From an uncultured Bacillota bacterium (GTDB lineage: Bacteria > Bacillota_I > Bacilli_A > Erysipelotrichales > Erysipelotrichaceae): DNA of 54,990 nt. Location of the stretch: NCBI GenBank assembly GCA_949290085.1, contig CASEQH010000042.1, positions 1 to 54,990 of the forward strand, given 5' to 3'. Positions 1-8,244 of the stretch are shown in pieces (position 1 is the stretch's first letter; the number at the start of each line of letters is the position of its first letter). The position numbers and the translations under genes were made by a program. A model generated the notes under the pieces. It saw only the letters and a list, made by a program, of their open reading frames with translations, was not told the DNA's origin and ran no database searches.

Positions 1-9
1 TAATTGCAT
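1..9 (-). CDS. Start of a truncated leftward gene (3 codons visible)
   Basis: On the minus strand an ATG at 9-7 is preceded by an AAAGGTGG ribosome site at 8-base spacing, and further upstream by an extended -10 (TGC-TATAAT). Only three codons are inside the window, so the product cannot be named. The call rests on the promoter and ribosome-site arrangement alone. Confidence 0.4.
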
Positions 10-55
10 TTATATTGCCACCTTTCTATGCTTTACTACTGATTATATTATAGCA
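10..55 (-). promoter_or_regulatory. Extended -10 promoter and ribosome binding site of the leftward gene
   Basis: Read on the minus strand, TATAAT lies at 52-47 with a TG one base upstream (TGC-TATAAT). It is followed by an AAAGGTGG Shine-Dalgarno near 26-17 and ATG at 9. No good -35 box is visible, as expected for an extended -10 promoter. Confidence 0.5.
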
Positions 56-136
56 TATTTTGGTGATATTGAGTATAGTGTATTTGCAATTCATCTCGCC
101 ACTTATAGAAGTGGGAGAATTCTTGCTGAATTTTAG

Positions 137-1045
137 TTAAAATAATATTTTATAGATATCGATATCTTGAATATTTAATTTATGATTTAGATTGTAACTA
201 TTTAGACATTCAATGACTTGGTTAGTTAAATATGTCGGTGTGCTAGCGCCGGCGGTGACATAGATATTTTCGACATCTAAATCATTTTCATCTATCTCTT
301 TAGCTGTTTCTATCATTCTGACTTTCTTGATGCCGCTATCTAGAGCGATTTGTTTAAGCTTGTTGGTATTATTTGAACGAGGATCGCCAACTACATATAG
401 TAAGTCACAGTCCTTTAAATTCATAATGGCCTTTTGACGCATACTCGTGGCATTGCATATCTCTTCACATATAATGGCTTTTGGCCATTTTTCTTTTATC
501 TTTTCGTTGATCTCACGTATTTCAAAAATAGACATAGTCGTTTGATTAGTGACAAAAATAGGCTCAGAAATTTGAAACTCTTCTAGGTCGCCGATACTAG
601 TGATTAAGTGGATGTTTTGACTTATCGATAAGACGGCAAGAGCTTCGGGATGATTCTTTTTACCTATATATAAGACATTAAAACCTTCTTTGATCTTTTC
701 TTTGATGATATCTTGGGTCTTGATGACATCGCTACAAGAGGCATCAATAATCTTTAAACCCTTATCTATGGCTTTTTCTTTGATGCTTTCAGCTATGCCG
801 TGGGCTGTGAAGATTACTATGCCACTATCGATTTCATCAAGTAGTTCTTCTTTGGTTTTTTTCTTGTCATCCAGGGTGATAATATCTAAGGTATTTAAAG
901 CTTCGGTCACATAGCTATTATGGACTATCATACCTAAGATATATATAGGTGTATCCATATTATCTCTTCTTGCTTTCTTAGCTATCTCAATGGCGTTGAT
1001 AACTCCTTTACAATATCCGCTAGGAATAACTTTTTTAATTTGCAT
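137..1045 (-). CDS. ispH: 4-hydroxy-3-methylbut-2-enyl diphosphate reductase (IspH/LytB)
   Basis: Last step of the MEP isoprenoid pathway: an iron-sulfur enzyme that reduces HMBPP to IPP and DMAPP in the cytosol. The 302-residue protein has the three cluster cysteines of the family: C12 in the GYCKGV motif, C104 in DASC, and C197 in EEICNAT. It also has the AHG motif near 81, HPE at 132-134 (catalytic His/Glu), and the late VVGDPRSNNT and TAGAST motifs. It is divergent from the cshB-like helicase, its neighbour in Bacillus too. The start has no Shine-Dalgarno: an extended -10 (TGG-TAAAAT, 1060-1052) ends exactly 6 bases before ATG, which suggests a leaderless mRNA. Confidence 0.95.
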   Translation of the reverse strand: MQIKKVIPSGYCKGVINAIEIAKKARRDNMDTPIYILGMIVHNSYVTEALNTLDIITLDDKKKTKEELLDEIDSGIVIFTAHGIAESIKEKAIDKGLKIIDASCSDVIKTQDIIKEKIKEGFNVLYIGKKNHPEALAVLSISQNIHLITSIGDLEEFQISEPIFVTNQTTMSIFEIREINEKIKEKWPKAIICEEICNATSMRQKAIMNLKDCDLLYVVGDPRSNNTNKLKQIALDSGIKKVRMIETAKEIDENDLDVENIYVTAGASTPTYLTNQVIECLNSYNLNHKLNIQDIDIYKILF

Positions 1046-1051
1046 ATTTTA

Positions 1052-1060
1052 ATTTTACCA
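1052..1060 (-). promoter_or_regulatory. Leaderless-type extended -10 promoter of ispH
   Basis: On the minus strand TGG-TAAAAT occupies 1060-1052, with six bases (a second TAAAAT) to the ATG at 1045. Standard -10 to +1 geometry puts the transcript start on the A of the start codon. No Shine-Dalgarno is present. Confidence 0.55.
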
Positions 1061-1083
1061 CAATATACTTTTTTTAAAATTAA

Positions 1084-1092
1084 TGATAGAAT
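1084..1092 (+). promoter_or_regulatory. Leaderless-type extended -10 promoter of the DEAD-box helicase gene
   Basis: TGA-TAGAAT at 1084-1092 ends 7 bases before the ATG at 1100, and no Shine-Dalgarno is seen. An alternative, longer-leader promoter (TTGCAT at 1040-1045, 18 bases, TATACT at 1064-1069) is also possible. Confidence 0.45.
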
Positions 1093-1099
1093 GTTAAAC

Positions 1100-2440
1100 A
1101 TGAAAAACCTAAATTTAAATGAAAATGCTCTAGAATTTATCCGTTTAAATGGCTTTAAATCTCTTACTAAGGTCCAAGAGGCGACTATTCAAATGGCTCA
1201 CAAGAACAAGGATATAGTTGCTCTTGCAAAGACAGGAACTGGTAAGACTCATGCCTATTTAATACCTATATGTGAAAAAATAGATGAAAATATTGATGAG
1301 ACACAAGCTATCATCTCTGCACCAACTAGAGAATTAGCTTTCCAGATATATCAAAATGCTCGTCTTATGCAAGAAGTTTTCCCTAATTTAAGAATAAAAC
1401 TTCTATCAGGTGGCTTAGATACTAAACGTATGAAGGAAGGACTTAAAAAAGCTCCACATATTGTCATTGGTACACCTGGACGTATCAAAGACTTGTATAG
1501 CGATAGCACAATTAGAGTTGACCTAGTCAAGATATTTGTCATCGACGAAGCTGATATGACTTTAGAATATGGATTCTTAGAAGACATAGATACCATCTTT
1601 TCAAGGATGAATAAGCCACAGATAATGTGCTTTAGTGCTACTTTGCCAGAGGGTCTAAGACCTTTTATCAAGAAGTATCTAAATCATCCTCAAGTAATTG
1701 AAATAGAAGATGAAGATAAAGTTAGTCCTAATATCAATCATGTTCTCATCGATTGCAAACATAAGTCTTATGCTGAGGCATTGTTAGATATCTTGGGTGG
1801 CTTTAATCCTTATGTCTGCCTGATATTTGCCAATACGCGTGAAGAATGCGATGAGATATATCAGATGTTTCAAAAACATAAAATCGATGCCATCTTATTA
1901 CATGGTGGTCTAGAAGCTAGAAAGCGCCAAAGAGCCATCAAACAATTAAATACCAAAAAATATACTTATATCATCGCCAGTGATATCGCCTCTAGAGGTA
2001 TAGATATCGATGCGATAAGTCATGTCGTATCTTGTGGTTTTCCTAAAGAACTCAGCTTCTATATCCATAGAGCTGGTCGTACTGGTAGAAATGGTCGGGA
2101 AGGAACTTGCTTCGCCCTCTATAAAAAAGAAGATGAAAACGCGATTAAGCAATTGACTAAGGAAGGAATTCAGTTTCAACCTAAACAGTATAAAAATGGT
2201 GAGTGGCGCGATTTAAAACCTCTCGATTTTAAACGTGTTAGCCGTGAAGAAAAAAGAGAGAAAGAAATCGCTCGCATGCTAAGCAAGAAGAAAGAAAAGG
2301 TCAAGCCAAATTATAAGAAGAAAAAGACCAAGGCTATCGAAGCGATTAAGCGCAAAGAGCGTCAAGAATATATTCGCAAAAAGATTAGCGAAGAGAAAAA
2401 GGCCAGATATAAACAAATGGCCAAATCAAAAGAAAAATAA
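1100..2440 (+). CDS. cshB: DEAD-box RNA helicase, CshB-like
   Basis: ATP-dependent RNA helicase, probably acting in RNA decay or ribosome assembly. From M1 at 1100 it is 446 residues. It shows the Q-motif region (about 19-31), Walker A AKTGTGKT (43-50), PTREL, TPGRI, the DEAD box at 149-152 and SAT near 178. The second RecA domain has SDIASRGID and HRAGRTGR, and the C-terminal 80 residues are Lys/Arg-rich, suited to RNA binding. I chose ATG 1100 because MKNLNL starts the helicase fold and an extended -10 sits 7 bases upstream; a TTG at 1040 or ATG at 1091 would lengthen the protein with no homologous sequence. The ispH neighbourhood supports cshB among DEAD-box paralogs. Confidence 0.88.
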   Translation: MKNLNLNENALEFIRLNGFKSLTKVQEATIQMAHKNKDIVALAKTGTGKTHAYLIPICEKIDENIDETQAIISAPTRELAFQIYQNARLMQEVFPNLRIKLLSGGLDTKRMKEGLKKAPHIVIGTPGRIKDLYSDSTIRVDLVKIFVIDEADMTLEYGFLEDIDTIFSRMNKPQIMCFSATLPEGLRPFIKKYLNHPQVIEIEDEDKVSPNINHVLIDCKHKSYAEALLDILGGFNPYVCLIFANTREECDEIYQMFQKHKIDAILLHGGLEARKRQRAIKQLNTKKYTYIIASDIASRGIDIDAISHVVSCGFPKELSFYIHRAGRTGRNGREGTCFALYKKEDENAIKQLTKEGIQFQPKQYKNGEWRDLKPLDFKRVSREEKREKEIARMLSKKKEKVKPNYKKKKTKAIEAIKRKERQEYIRKKISEEKKARYKQMAKSKEK

Positions 2441-2442
2441 TT

Positions 2443-2469
2443 GGGAATACTTATGGTATTCCTTTTCTT
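2443..2469 (+). terminator. Rho-independent terminator after the helicase gene
   Basis: GGAATAC (2444-2450) pairs with GTATTCC (2456-2462) around a 5-base loop and is followed by TTTTCTT. It lies directly after the helicase stop codon and before the promoter of the MATE gene. Confidence 0.75.
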
Positions 2470-2486
2470 AAGGTATAATATTTTCT

Positions 2487-3842
2487 ATGAGAACTTTTTT
2501 ATTAAATTATATTGGGGATAAAGAATTTTATTTAAAAACTTTTAGAGTCACATTTCCATTAGCGATGACCATGTTATTGACTAGTTGCATGTCGATTATT
2601 GATTCCATCATGGTTTCATCCATCGGCATGGTTACAGCAGTAGGCAATGCGACACAAATCATTACCTTGTCAAATGGTATATCATGGGGTATCACTAGTG
2701 GTATCGCTATTTTTGCGGCTCAGTTTTTTGGAGCTAAACAATTTGATAAGATGGGTAAGACCCTTGGTTTGAGCATCATTTTATCTTTGATTAATGCTCT
2801 TATCTGGATATCGGTATCTTATCTATTTCCTGACCAGATATTATTATTCTATCTCGATGATTTAGAAGTGCTTGAATATAGCCGCCGCTATCTACAAATC
2901 GTCGTCTTAGCCGAAATACCTTTGGCTTTAAATAATTCTATCGGTATCATGTATCGCAGTGAACACAATACTAAATTAACTTTCATCATTTCCTTATTTG
3001 GAGCGATTTTTAATATCTTTTTCAATTATCTATTTATTTTTGTTCTTGATATTGGTGTCGAAGGGGCAGCGATAGGAACTTTGATTGCGCAAAGCTTAGT
3101 CTTTTTAATCTATGTCTTTTATATTATTAAAGATAAGCCTTCTTTTATATTAGGAATAGAGAATTTTAAGCTTCATCTATCTTTTGTAAAGCCCATTTTT
3201 GCTCGCATTATTCCGCTTATCATCAATGAGACGCTCTTTGGTTTTGGAATGACCCTTTTTGTCAAGGCCTTTGGCTTATTGGGCACTCAAAGTATGGATG
3301 CTTACTATGTGGCCAATCAGATATTTAATCTCTTCCTCTTTTTGGTGCATGGCTATGGTTCAGCAGTATCTATCTTAATAGGCACTAGACTAGGACAGGG
3401 TAGAATTGAATTAGCTAAACAAGAGGCTAAATATCAATTGGGTCTAGGAGCGATGTTGGCGGTGGGACTAATCATCTTTATTATCATCTTTAAGGCTCCA
3501 CTACTAGAGCTATACAATGTTCAAGATATGAATACTTATATCACGTGCGGAGGTTTACTCAACGTCTTTGCGTTTAAAGTTTTCATGCGCATGTTTAACT
3601 TCTTGATGTTTTCGACGCTTAAAGCTGGTGGTGATGCCAGTATCCTCAACTTCCTTGATTCGGGTATCATGTATCTAGTTGGCATACCTATCGCCTTTAT
3701 CAGTATACTAATCTTTAAGATTGATTCTATCGTCCTAGTTTTATTGCTTTGTCAGATTGAACAAGTCGTCCGTTTCATTTTGACTTATCGACGTTATCGA
3801 ACTGGTACTTGGGCTAATGATTTAACTAAGTCTATGGTATAA
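2487..3842 (+). CDS. MATE family multidrug/cation exporter
   Basis: Integral membrane antiporter of the MatE/NorM/DinF family, 451 residues, close to the usual 440-460, with about 12 hydrophobic segments in two six-helix halves. The N-terminal half carries the typical TFPLAMTMLL and MVSSIG motifs, with the pairing repeated from about residue 240. The substrate cannot be told from sequence. No Shine-Dalgarno precedes the ATG: TATAAT at 2474-2479 ends 7 bases before it, a leaderless-type start. The stop codon overlaps the -10 box of the next gene. Confidence 0.88.
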   Translation: MRTFLLNYIGDKEFYLKTFRVTFPLAMTMLLTSCMSIIDSIMVSSIGMVTAVGNATQIITLSNGISWGITSGIAIFAAQFFGAKQFDKMGKTLGLSIILSLINALIWISVSYLFPDQILLFYLDDLEVLEYSRRYLQIVVLAEIPLALNNSIGIMYRSEHNTKLTFIISLFGAIFNIFFNYLFIFVLDIGVEGAAIGTLIAQSLVFLIYVFYIIKDKPSFILGIENFKLHLSFVKPIFARIIPLIINETLFGFGMTLFVKAFGLLGTQSMDAYYVANQIFNLFLFLVHGYGSAVSILIGTRLGQGRIELAKQEAKYQLGLGAMLAVGLIIFIIIFKAPLLELYNVQDMNTYITCGGLLNVFAFKVFMRMFNFLMFSTLKAGGDASILNFLDSGIMYLVGIPIAFISILIFKIDSIVLVLLLCQIEQVVRFILTYRRYRTGTWANDLTKSMV

Positions 3843-3843
3843 T
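3835..3843 (+). promoter_or_regulatory. Extended -10 of the NusG-II gene embedded in the MATE stop codon
   Basis: TGG-TATAAT spans 3835-3843, and the MATE stop codon TAA (3840-3842) lies inside the hexamer. The -10 ends 8 bases before the ATG at 3852, leaving almost no leader and no Shine-Dalgarno. Confidence 0.5.
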
Positions 3844-3851
3844 TAAACCGC

Positions 3852-4187
3852 ATGAAAAAAAGAGAAATATTATTGATTACCGCCATAGTGGCGATAAGTT
3901 TGGTGGCTTTATTGGTCTATAATTCTTTTAATAGCAGTAAATCGATTGGCAAGATAATTGATGCCGACGGAAATACTGTCTTAACTTTTGATATTAATGA
4001 AGATGGCTACTATACTGTCGAAGGTGATTATGGAAGCTTTAATTTAGAAGTTAAAGATGGCAAGTGGCGAGCAGTGGATGTCGAATGTCCTAATCATGAT
4101 TGTGAGAATATGGGCTGGTCTTCCAGAGATATCTATATTCCTATCATCTGTTTACCAAATAGGTTGTGGGTGGTCTTAGATGAGTAA
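3852..4187 (+). CDS. NusG domain II-containing membrane-anchored protein
   Basis: A 111-residue protein with one N-terminal membrane helix (about 5-24) followed by a small beta-rich extracytoplasmic domain typical of the NusG_II (DUF1312) family. The family's cysteine signature is present as CPNHDC, and IICLPNRLWV is the conserved end of the domain. It overlaps the next gene by 8 bases (ATGAGTAA). NusG_II proteins commonly sit beside a Gx transporter gene and redox or quinone genes in Bacillota; only the transporter neighbour is seen here. The exact function is unknown. Confidence 0.82.
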   Translation: MKKREILLITAIVAISLVALLVYNSFNSSKSIGKIIDADGNTVLTFDINEDGYYTVEGDYGSFNLEVKDGKWRAVDVECPNHDCENMGWSSRDIYIPIICLPNRLWVVLDE

Positions 4188-4668
4188 GACGAAGAAGATG
4201 GTCACTTTGATGATGTTTTCAGCTTTAGCTATCATCATTAACTTATTTGAAAGTGCCTTTATTCCACCTATTCAATTTGGTATCCGTTTTGGTTTAGCGA
4301 ATATCATGGCCCTAATTACAATAAAGATGTTTGGTATCAAAGAGATGTTAGTGGTCAATACTTTGAGAGTAACTATCGGTAACCTCCTAAAGGGAGTTAT
4401 CTTTGGTTCACCATTTTGGATATCATTTTCAGGCGTTGCCTTCTCTTCTATTGCCATCATTGTCTTTCATAAACTAAAGACATCACTTTTATTTACATCC
4501 ATCATGTCAGCTATCTTCCATAGCTTTGGCCAAGTGGTTATGGTCATAATTCTATATAATCAAGTCAATATCATCGCTCTACTACCTATCCTTGTCATTT
4601 CATCGGTAGCTACAGGCGTATTGACTGGTTTAATTGCGAGAGAAAGTTTAAAGAGGATTAGATTTTGA
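4180..4668 (+). CDS. Gx transporter family membrane protein (Hpre_diP_synt_I)
   Basis: A 162-residue membrane protein with about five hydrophobic helices and the family's typical FGIRFGLANI motif near residue 28-37 and LRVTIGNLLKG near 60-70. The family was first named heptaprenyl diphosphate synthase component I, but it resembles ECF-type S-components, so vitamin or precursor uptake is possible; the substrate is unknown. The start ATG overlaps the NusG-II stop, and its TGA overlaps the TTG start of rimO, so the three are probably cotranscribed. Confidence 0.8.
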   Translation: MSKTKKMVTLMMFSALAIIINLFESAFIPPIQFGIRFGLANIMALITIKMFGIKEMLVVNTLRVTIGNLLKGVIFGSPFWISFSGVAFSSIAIIVFHKLKTSLLFTSIMSAIFHSFGQVVMVIILYNQVNIIALLPILVISSVATGVLTGLIARESLKRIRF

Positions 4669-5951
4669 AAGTAGGTTTTGTATCATTAGGTTGTAGTAAA
4701 AATTTAGTAGATAGTGAATACATCATCGGTCTATTTGAGGATGGTACTTTTGAATTTGAAAGTGATCCAGCAAAATGTGATATCATCGTTATCAACACTT
4801 GTGGTTTTATCTTAGATGCTAAAAAAGAGGCAATAGATACCATTTTGGAGATGGCTGAATATAAGAAACAGAATTTAAAGAAATTGATAGTCTGTGGTTG
4901 TTTTGTCGAACGTTATCTCGATGAATGTAAAGACGAATTCAAAGAAGTAGACCTCTTTGTGCCTATTCATGACTATCCTAAATTACATATCTTATTGAAA
5001 GAATTGTTGAATCATGATTTTGATGCATCATATAAAGAAAAAAGAAAGATGATTACCAATAATTTCTACGCTTATCTAAAGATATCTGATGGTTGTGACA
5101 ACCGTTGCTCATATTGCGCTATTCCATTAATCAGAGGTAATTGCGTCTCTTATCCGATTGAAGACTTAGTCAAAGAAGCTCAAAGACTATATTCTTTAGG
5201 TGTTAAGGAACTCAATGTGGTAGCTCAAGATACTACTTATTATGGTAAAGACTTATATGGTCATTTCGCCTTAAAAGAGTTATTGGTGGAATTAGATAAG
5301 ATTCCTTTTACTTGGATTAGAGTCCTTTACATGTATCCTGATGAGATAGAAGATGACTTATTAGAAGTGATGAAGGGTCTAAAACGTGTCATTCCTTACT
5401 TTGATATACCTATTCAATATGGTAATGATCGCTTACTAAAACTCATGAATAGAAGGGGTAGTGTCAAACTTATCAAGGAAAAGGTCAATAAGATAAGAGA
5501 TTATTTTAAAGATGCGATAATACGCACGACTATCATCGTCGGTTTTCCTTATGAAGATGAAGATAGTTTTACTGATACTATCGATTTAATTAAAGAATTA
5601 CGTTTTGATTCCTTGGGAGCTTTTACTTATTCAAGAGAAGAAGATACTAAGTCTTATGATATGCCACAGCTAGAAGAAGATATTAAAAATAAACGCTATG
5701 ATGTCTTGATGAATGTTCAAAAAGAGATATCTTTAGATATTAATTCTAAAAGGGTGGGTAAAAAGTATCTCGCTCTAGTCGAAAGGTATGAGAGCCTATT
5801 TAATCGCTATATCGCTAGGTCTTATATGAGTGCCCCTGATGGCATAGATGGCGTCATCTATGTTAAGACAGATAAGGAATTAGAGATAGGAAGTTTTGTC
5901 GAAGTAGAAATAATTGATTATAAAGAATATGATTTGATAGCTAAAGTTTAA
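4665..5951 (+). CDS. rimO: Ribosomal protein S12 methylthiotransferase RimO
   Basis: Radical SAM enzyme that adds a methylthio group to the conserved aspartate of ribosomal protein S12. The 428-residue protein has the three domains of the family: the N-terminal UPF0004 domain starting SLGCSKNLVDSE with cysteines in NTCG and CGCF; a radical SAM core with C144, C148 and C151 (CX3CX2C); and a C-terminal TRAM domain (about 365-428). The start is TTG at 4665, supported by AGAGG 8 bases upstream and by the family N-terminus (MKxGFVSLGC). It overlaps the preceding stop codon. RimO is preferred over MiaB because of the N-terminal motif and length. Confidence 0.93.
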   Translation: MKVGFVSLGCSKNLVDSEYIIGLFEDGTFEFESDPAKCDIIVINTCGFILDAKKEAIDTILEMAEYKKQNLKKLIVCGCFVERYLDECKDEFKEVDLFVPIHDYPKLHILLKELLNHDFDASYKEKRKMITNNFYAYLKISDGCDNRCSYCAIPLIRGNCVSYPIEDLVKEAQRLYSLGVKELNVVAQDTTYYGKDLYGHFALKELLVELDKIPFTWIRVLYMYPDEIEDDLLEVMKGLKRVIPYFDIPIQYGNDRLLKLMNRRGSVKLIKEKVNKIRDYFKDAIIRTTIIVGFPYEDEDSFTDTIDLIKELRFDSLGAFTYSREEDTKSYDMPQLEEDIKNKRYDVLMNVQKEISLDINSKRVGKKYLALVERYESLFNRYIARSYMSAPDGIDGVIYVKTDKELEIGSFVEVEIIDYKEYDLIAKV

Positions 5952-5995
5952 AATCAATATTATAATTAAGGTAAAGAAAAAAGGAGAACTTTATA

Positions 5996-6898
5996 ATGAA
6001 TCGCTATATCAGTATTGATTTAGGAGGAACTAATGTAAGGGTTGCCAAAGTTGATGACGACGGCAATATCTTGCAAGATGTCAAAAGACCTTCATATGCC
6101 CTAGAAGGACCAGAGAGAGTTACTGCTAATATCATCGAGATGATTGAGGAAATCGATGCTTACCAAAACTGTCTAGGCATTGGCATTGGTATACCTGGTG
6201 CTGTCGACACTTATAATCGCACGATTACCATTTCTACTAATTTACCCGGTTTTACTGGCTATCCACTATGTAAGATATTAGAAGAGAGATTTAATCTTCC
6301 AACTTTCATGGATAATGATGCCAATGTTGCAGGACTTGCGGAAGCTATACTTGGAGCGGGTAAAGGCTGTCCAATTGTTTATTACATCACTCATTCAACT
6401 GGCATTGGTGGTGCCCTTGTGGTCGATGGTAAGGTAGTATCTGGGAGAAAGGGATATGCCGGAGAAATCGCCAATATTATCGTCAAGGACAATGGCAAGA
6501 AATATAATTATTTAAATTGTGGCGCCGTAGAAAATGAAGCTAGCGGTACTGCCATTGCCCGTATGGGAAAAGAAGAAATAGGCGACGAGATAGAATCAGC
6601 TATCGATGTCTTTAATTTGGCAAGACATGGCGATGAGCGTGCACTAGATATCTTAGATCGCATATCAAAAGATCTAGCCCAAGCTATGGCTGATATTGCT
6701 CATGTGTGTGACCCTCATATTTTTGTGATTGGCGGCGGTTGTTCAAATGCATTTGACCTCTACTTCCATAATGTCATTCGCTACTATCAGACTATGGTTC
6801 ATGAAAAGATGCGAGATGTGCCAATTGTGAAAGCAGTCTTGGCTGAACCTGGCGTTGTCGGAGCAGCGATGTTAGTAAAATCTAATCTTAAAAAGTAA
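5996..6898 (+). CDS. ROK family sugar kinase (glucokinase-like), zinc motif absent
   Basis: Cytosolic ATP-dependent sugar kinase of the ROK family, 300 residues. The phosphate loop DLGGTNVRVAKV begins at residue 8. Next come GIGIPGAVD, the NDANVAGLAEA segment with the catalytic Asp, and STGIGGALVVDGKV. The usual ROK zinc site (His after AGE plus CXCX4C) is not present: AGEIAN replaces AGExGH, and only one Cys remains in LNCGAVENEASG. Zinc-free ROK kinases exist, so activity is plausible, but the sugar is uncertain. TATAAT (5961-5966) and an AAAGGAG ribosome site precede the ATG, and a terminator follows, so it is a single-gene unit. Confidence 0.85.
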   Translation: MNRYISIDLGGTNVRVAKVDDDGNILQDVKRPSYALEGPERVTANIIEMIEEIDAYQNCLGIGIGIPGAVDTYNRTITISTNLPGFTGYPLCKILEERFNLPTFMDNDANVAGLAEAILGAGKGCPIVYYITHSTGIGGALVVDGKVVSGRKGYAGEIANIIVKDNGKKYNYLNCGAVENEASGTAIARMGKEEIGDEIESAIDVFNLARHGDERALDILDRISKDLAQAMADIAHVCDPHIFVIGGGCSNAFDLYFHNVIRYYQTMVHEKMRDVPIVKAVLAEPGVVGAAMLVKSNLKK

Positions 6899-6904
6899 TT
6901 AAAT

Positions 6905-6926
6905 AAGCAGGCAATGACCTGCTTTT
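6905..6926 (+). terminator. Rho-independent terminator after the ROK kinase gene
   Basis: AAGCAGG (6905-6911) pairs with CCTGCTT (6918-6924) around a 6-base loop and runs into TTTT. It lies 6 bases after the ROK stop codon. Confidence 0.8.
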
Positions 6927-6960
6927 ATAGTACTAAAATAGTAGTTTAATGGTAGCGCAT

Positions 6961-6984
6961 AGATAATTAATAGTATAATTATCT
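6961..6984 (+). promoter_or_regulatory. Perfect 9-bp inverted repeat over the -10 box: candidate operator of the aminopeptidase operon
   Basis: AGATAATTA (6961-6969) and TAATTATCT (6976-6984) form a perfect inverted repeat with a 6-base centre. The presumed -10 TATAAT is at 6974-6979, so the repeat overlaps RNA polymerase contacts rather than the mRNA, which would start near 6986. An AAAGAGG ribosome site follows before ATG 7002. No cognate regulator can be named. Confidence 0.45.
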
Positions 6985-7001
6985 TAGAAAGAGGTATATT
7001 T

Positions 7002-8231
7002 ATGGATGATTTATTACTTAGAAAATATGCAACTCTGGCTGTCTCTTTAGGAGCTAATGTTCAAAAGGGGCAATTGATTAGAATCTCTGGTCCGGTTGAA
7101 GCATATTCTTTTTTGCATATGTGTGCTGAAGAAGCTTATCGATTAGGAGCAGGTCAGGTAATAGTCGATTACTTTGATAATCATCTAAGTCGCCTAGATT
7201 ATGAAAATGTCGAAACAGAAGTGCTCAAGAAAGTTCCTGAGCATAAAGTGGAATATGCTAAGTATTTGATTGATAGAGAATATTGTGCCCTCTATGTCGA
7301 ATCTCCTGATCCTGATTTGATGGACGGCATTGACGCAAGTAAGATAAATGAAGTTATGATGGAGCGCCAAAAGGTGATGAAACCATTTGATTACTACTTT
7401 ACTAATAATGTAGCTCAATGGTCTATCGTCTCATATCCTAATCTTAAATGGGCTAAAAAGGTCTTCCCTGAAAAGAGTGATGATGAAGCTTTAAAAGCTT
7501 TATGGGAAGCAGTATTATACGCTTCTAGAGTTGATGAAAACTCAGTTGAAGACAATTGGCAAAAACATAATGCTGAGATTAGAATTCATTGCGATAAGAT
7601 GAATGTTTACAATTTTAAATCTTTACACTTTAAGAATTCTAAGGGTACTGATTTGACAGTTGGCCTTATCGCTAATCATAAGTGGGAAGGTGGCTCAGAT
7701 ACTAATAGTAAGGGTGTCTACTTTAATGCCAATATTCCAACCGAGGAAATCTTTACAATGCCTGATAGATATCATATTGATGGTGTAGTCTATTCTACTA
7801 AGCCTCTATCATATCGCGGTAAGATTATTGATGAGTTTAAACTCGTATTTGAAAATGGTCGAGTAGTAGACTATGATGCTAAACAAAATAAAGAGACTTT
7901 GAAGAATTTATTAGAGACTGACGAAGGTTCTAAGTCACTTGGTGAAGTCGCTTTAATCTCTAATGATTCGCCAATCTCTAATTTAAATATCTTATTCTAC
8001 GATACCTTATTTGATGAAAATGCTTCATGTCATTTAGCTTTAGGCCAATGTTATCCTAGCAATGTTAAAGATGGCACATCGCTGAGTGAAGAAGAATTAT
8101 ATAAATTAGGTGGCAATTCATCTATGGTTCATGTCGATTTCATGTTTGGCAGTGCTGATATGGAAGTATATGGAACTACTTATGACGGCGAAGAGATCAA
8201 AGTGTTTGAACAAGGTAATTTCATTATTTAG
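7002..8231 (+). CDS. M29 family aminopeptidase (AmpS/PepS-like)
   Basis: Cytosolic dinuclear-metal aminopeptidase of MEROPS family M29, 409 residues, the usual length. The expected metal and catalytic residues are visible: E249 in NIPTEEIFTMP, E315 in LGEVAL, H344 in CHLALG, and H377 and D379 in MVHVDFMFGS. The role is probably peptide turnover with broad N-terminal specificity. The start ATG has AAAGAGG upstream. Thirteen bases separate it from the next gene, which has its own strong ribosome site, so the two probably form an operon under the 6961-6984 candidate operator. Confidence 0.93.
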   Translation: MDDLLLRKYATLAVSLGANVQKGQLIRISGPVEAYSFLHMCAEEAYRLGAGQVIVDYFDNHLSRLDYENVETEVLKKVPEHKVEYAKYLIDREYCALYVESPDPDLMDGIDASKINEVMMERQKVMKPFDYYFTNNVAQWSIVSYPNLKWAKKVFPEKSDDEALKALWEAVLYASRVDENSVEDNWQKHNAEIRIHCDKMNVYNFKSLHFKNSKGTDLTVGLIANHKWEGGSDTNSKGVYFNANIPTEEIFTMPDRYHIDGVVYSTKPLSYRGKIIDEFKLVFENGRVVDYDAKQNKETLKNLLETDEGSKSLGEVALISNDSPISNLNILFYDTLFDENASCHLALGQCYPSNVKDGTSLSEEELYKLGGNSSMVHVDFMFGSADMEVYGTTYDGEEIKVFEQGNFII

Positions 8232-8244
8232 GAGGAATTAGAAA

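Noticed and set aside
94-113. Hairpin CTCGCCACTT/AAGTGGGAG downstream of ispH
   Set aside because: The stem has a bulge, and no T-run follows on the minus strand, so I do not call it a terminator with confidence.
690-914. Open frame antisense to ispH, and similar antisense frames within cshB, ptsI, glyS, dnaG, rpoD, lepA and others
   Set aside because: They mirror conserved coding genes, have no ribosome site or family features, and have low-complexity Ser/Leu-rich translations typical of reverse frames.
4660-4670. Possible TGA recoding (mollicute code 4)
   Set aside because: TGA serves as a stop at several coupled junctions, and no gene needs readthrough of an in-frame TGA, so the standard bacterial code applies.
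6943-6961. tRNA-like D-arm sequence (TAGTTTAATGGTAGCGCAT)
   Set aside because: No anticodon arm, T-arm or acceptor stem can be built around it; the downstream bases form the operator-like palindrome. Resemblance by chance or an old remnant.
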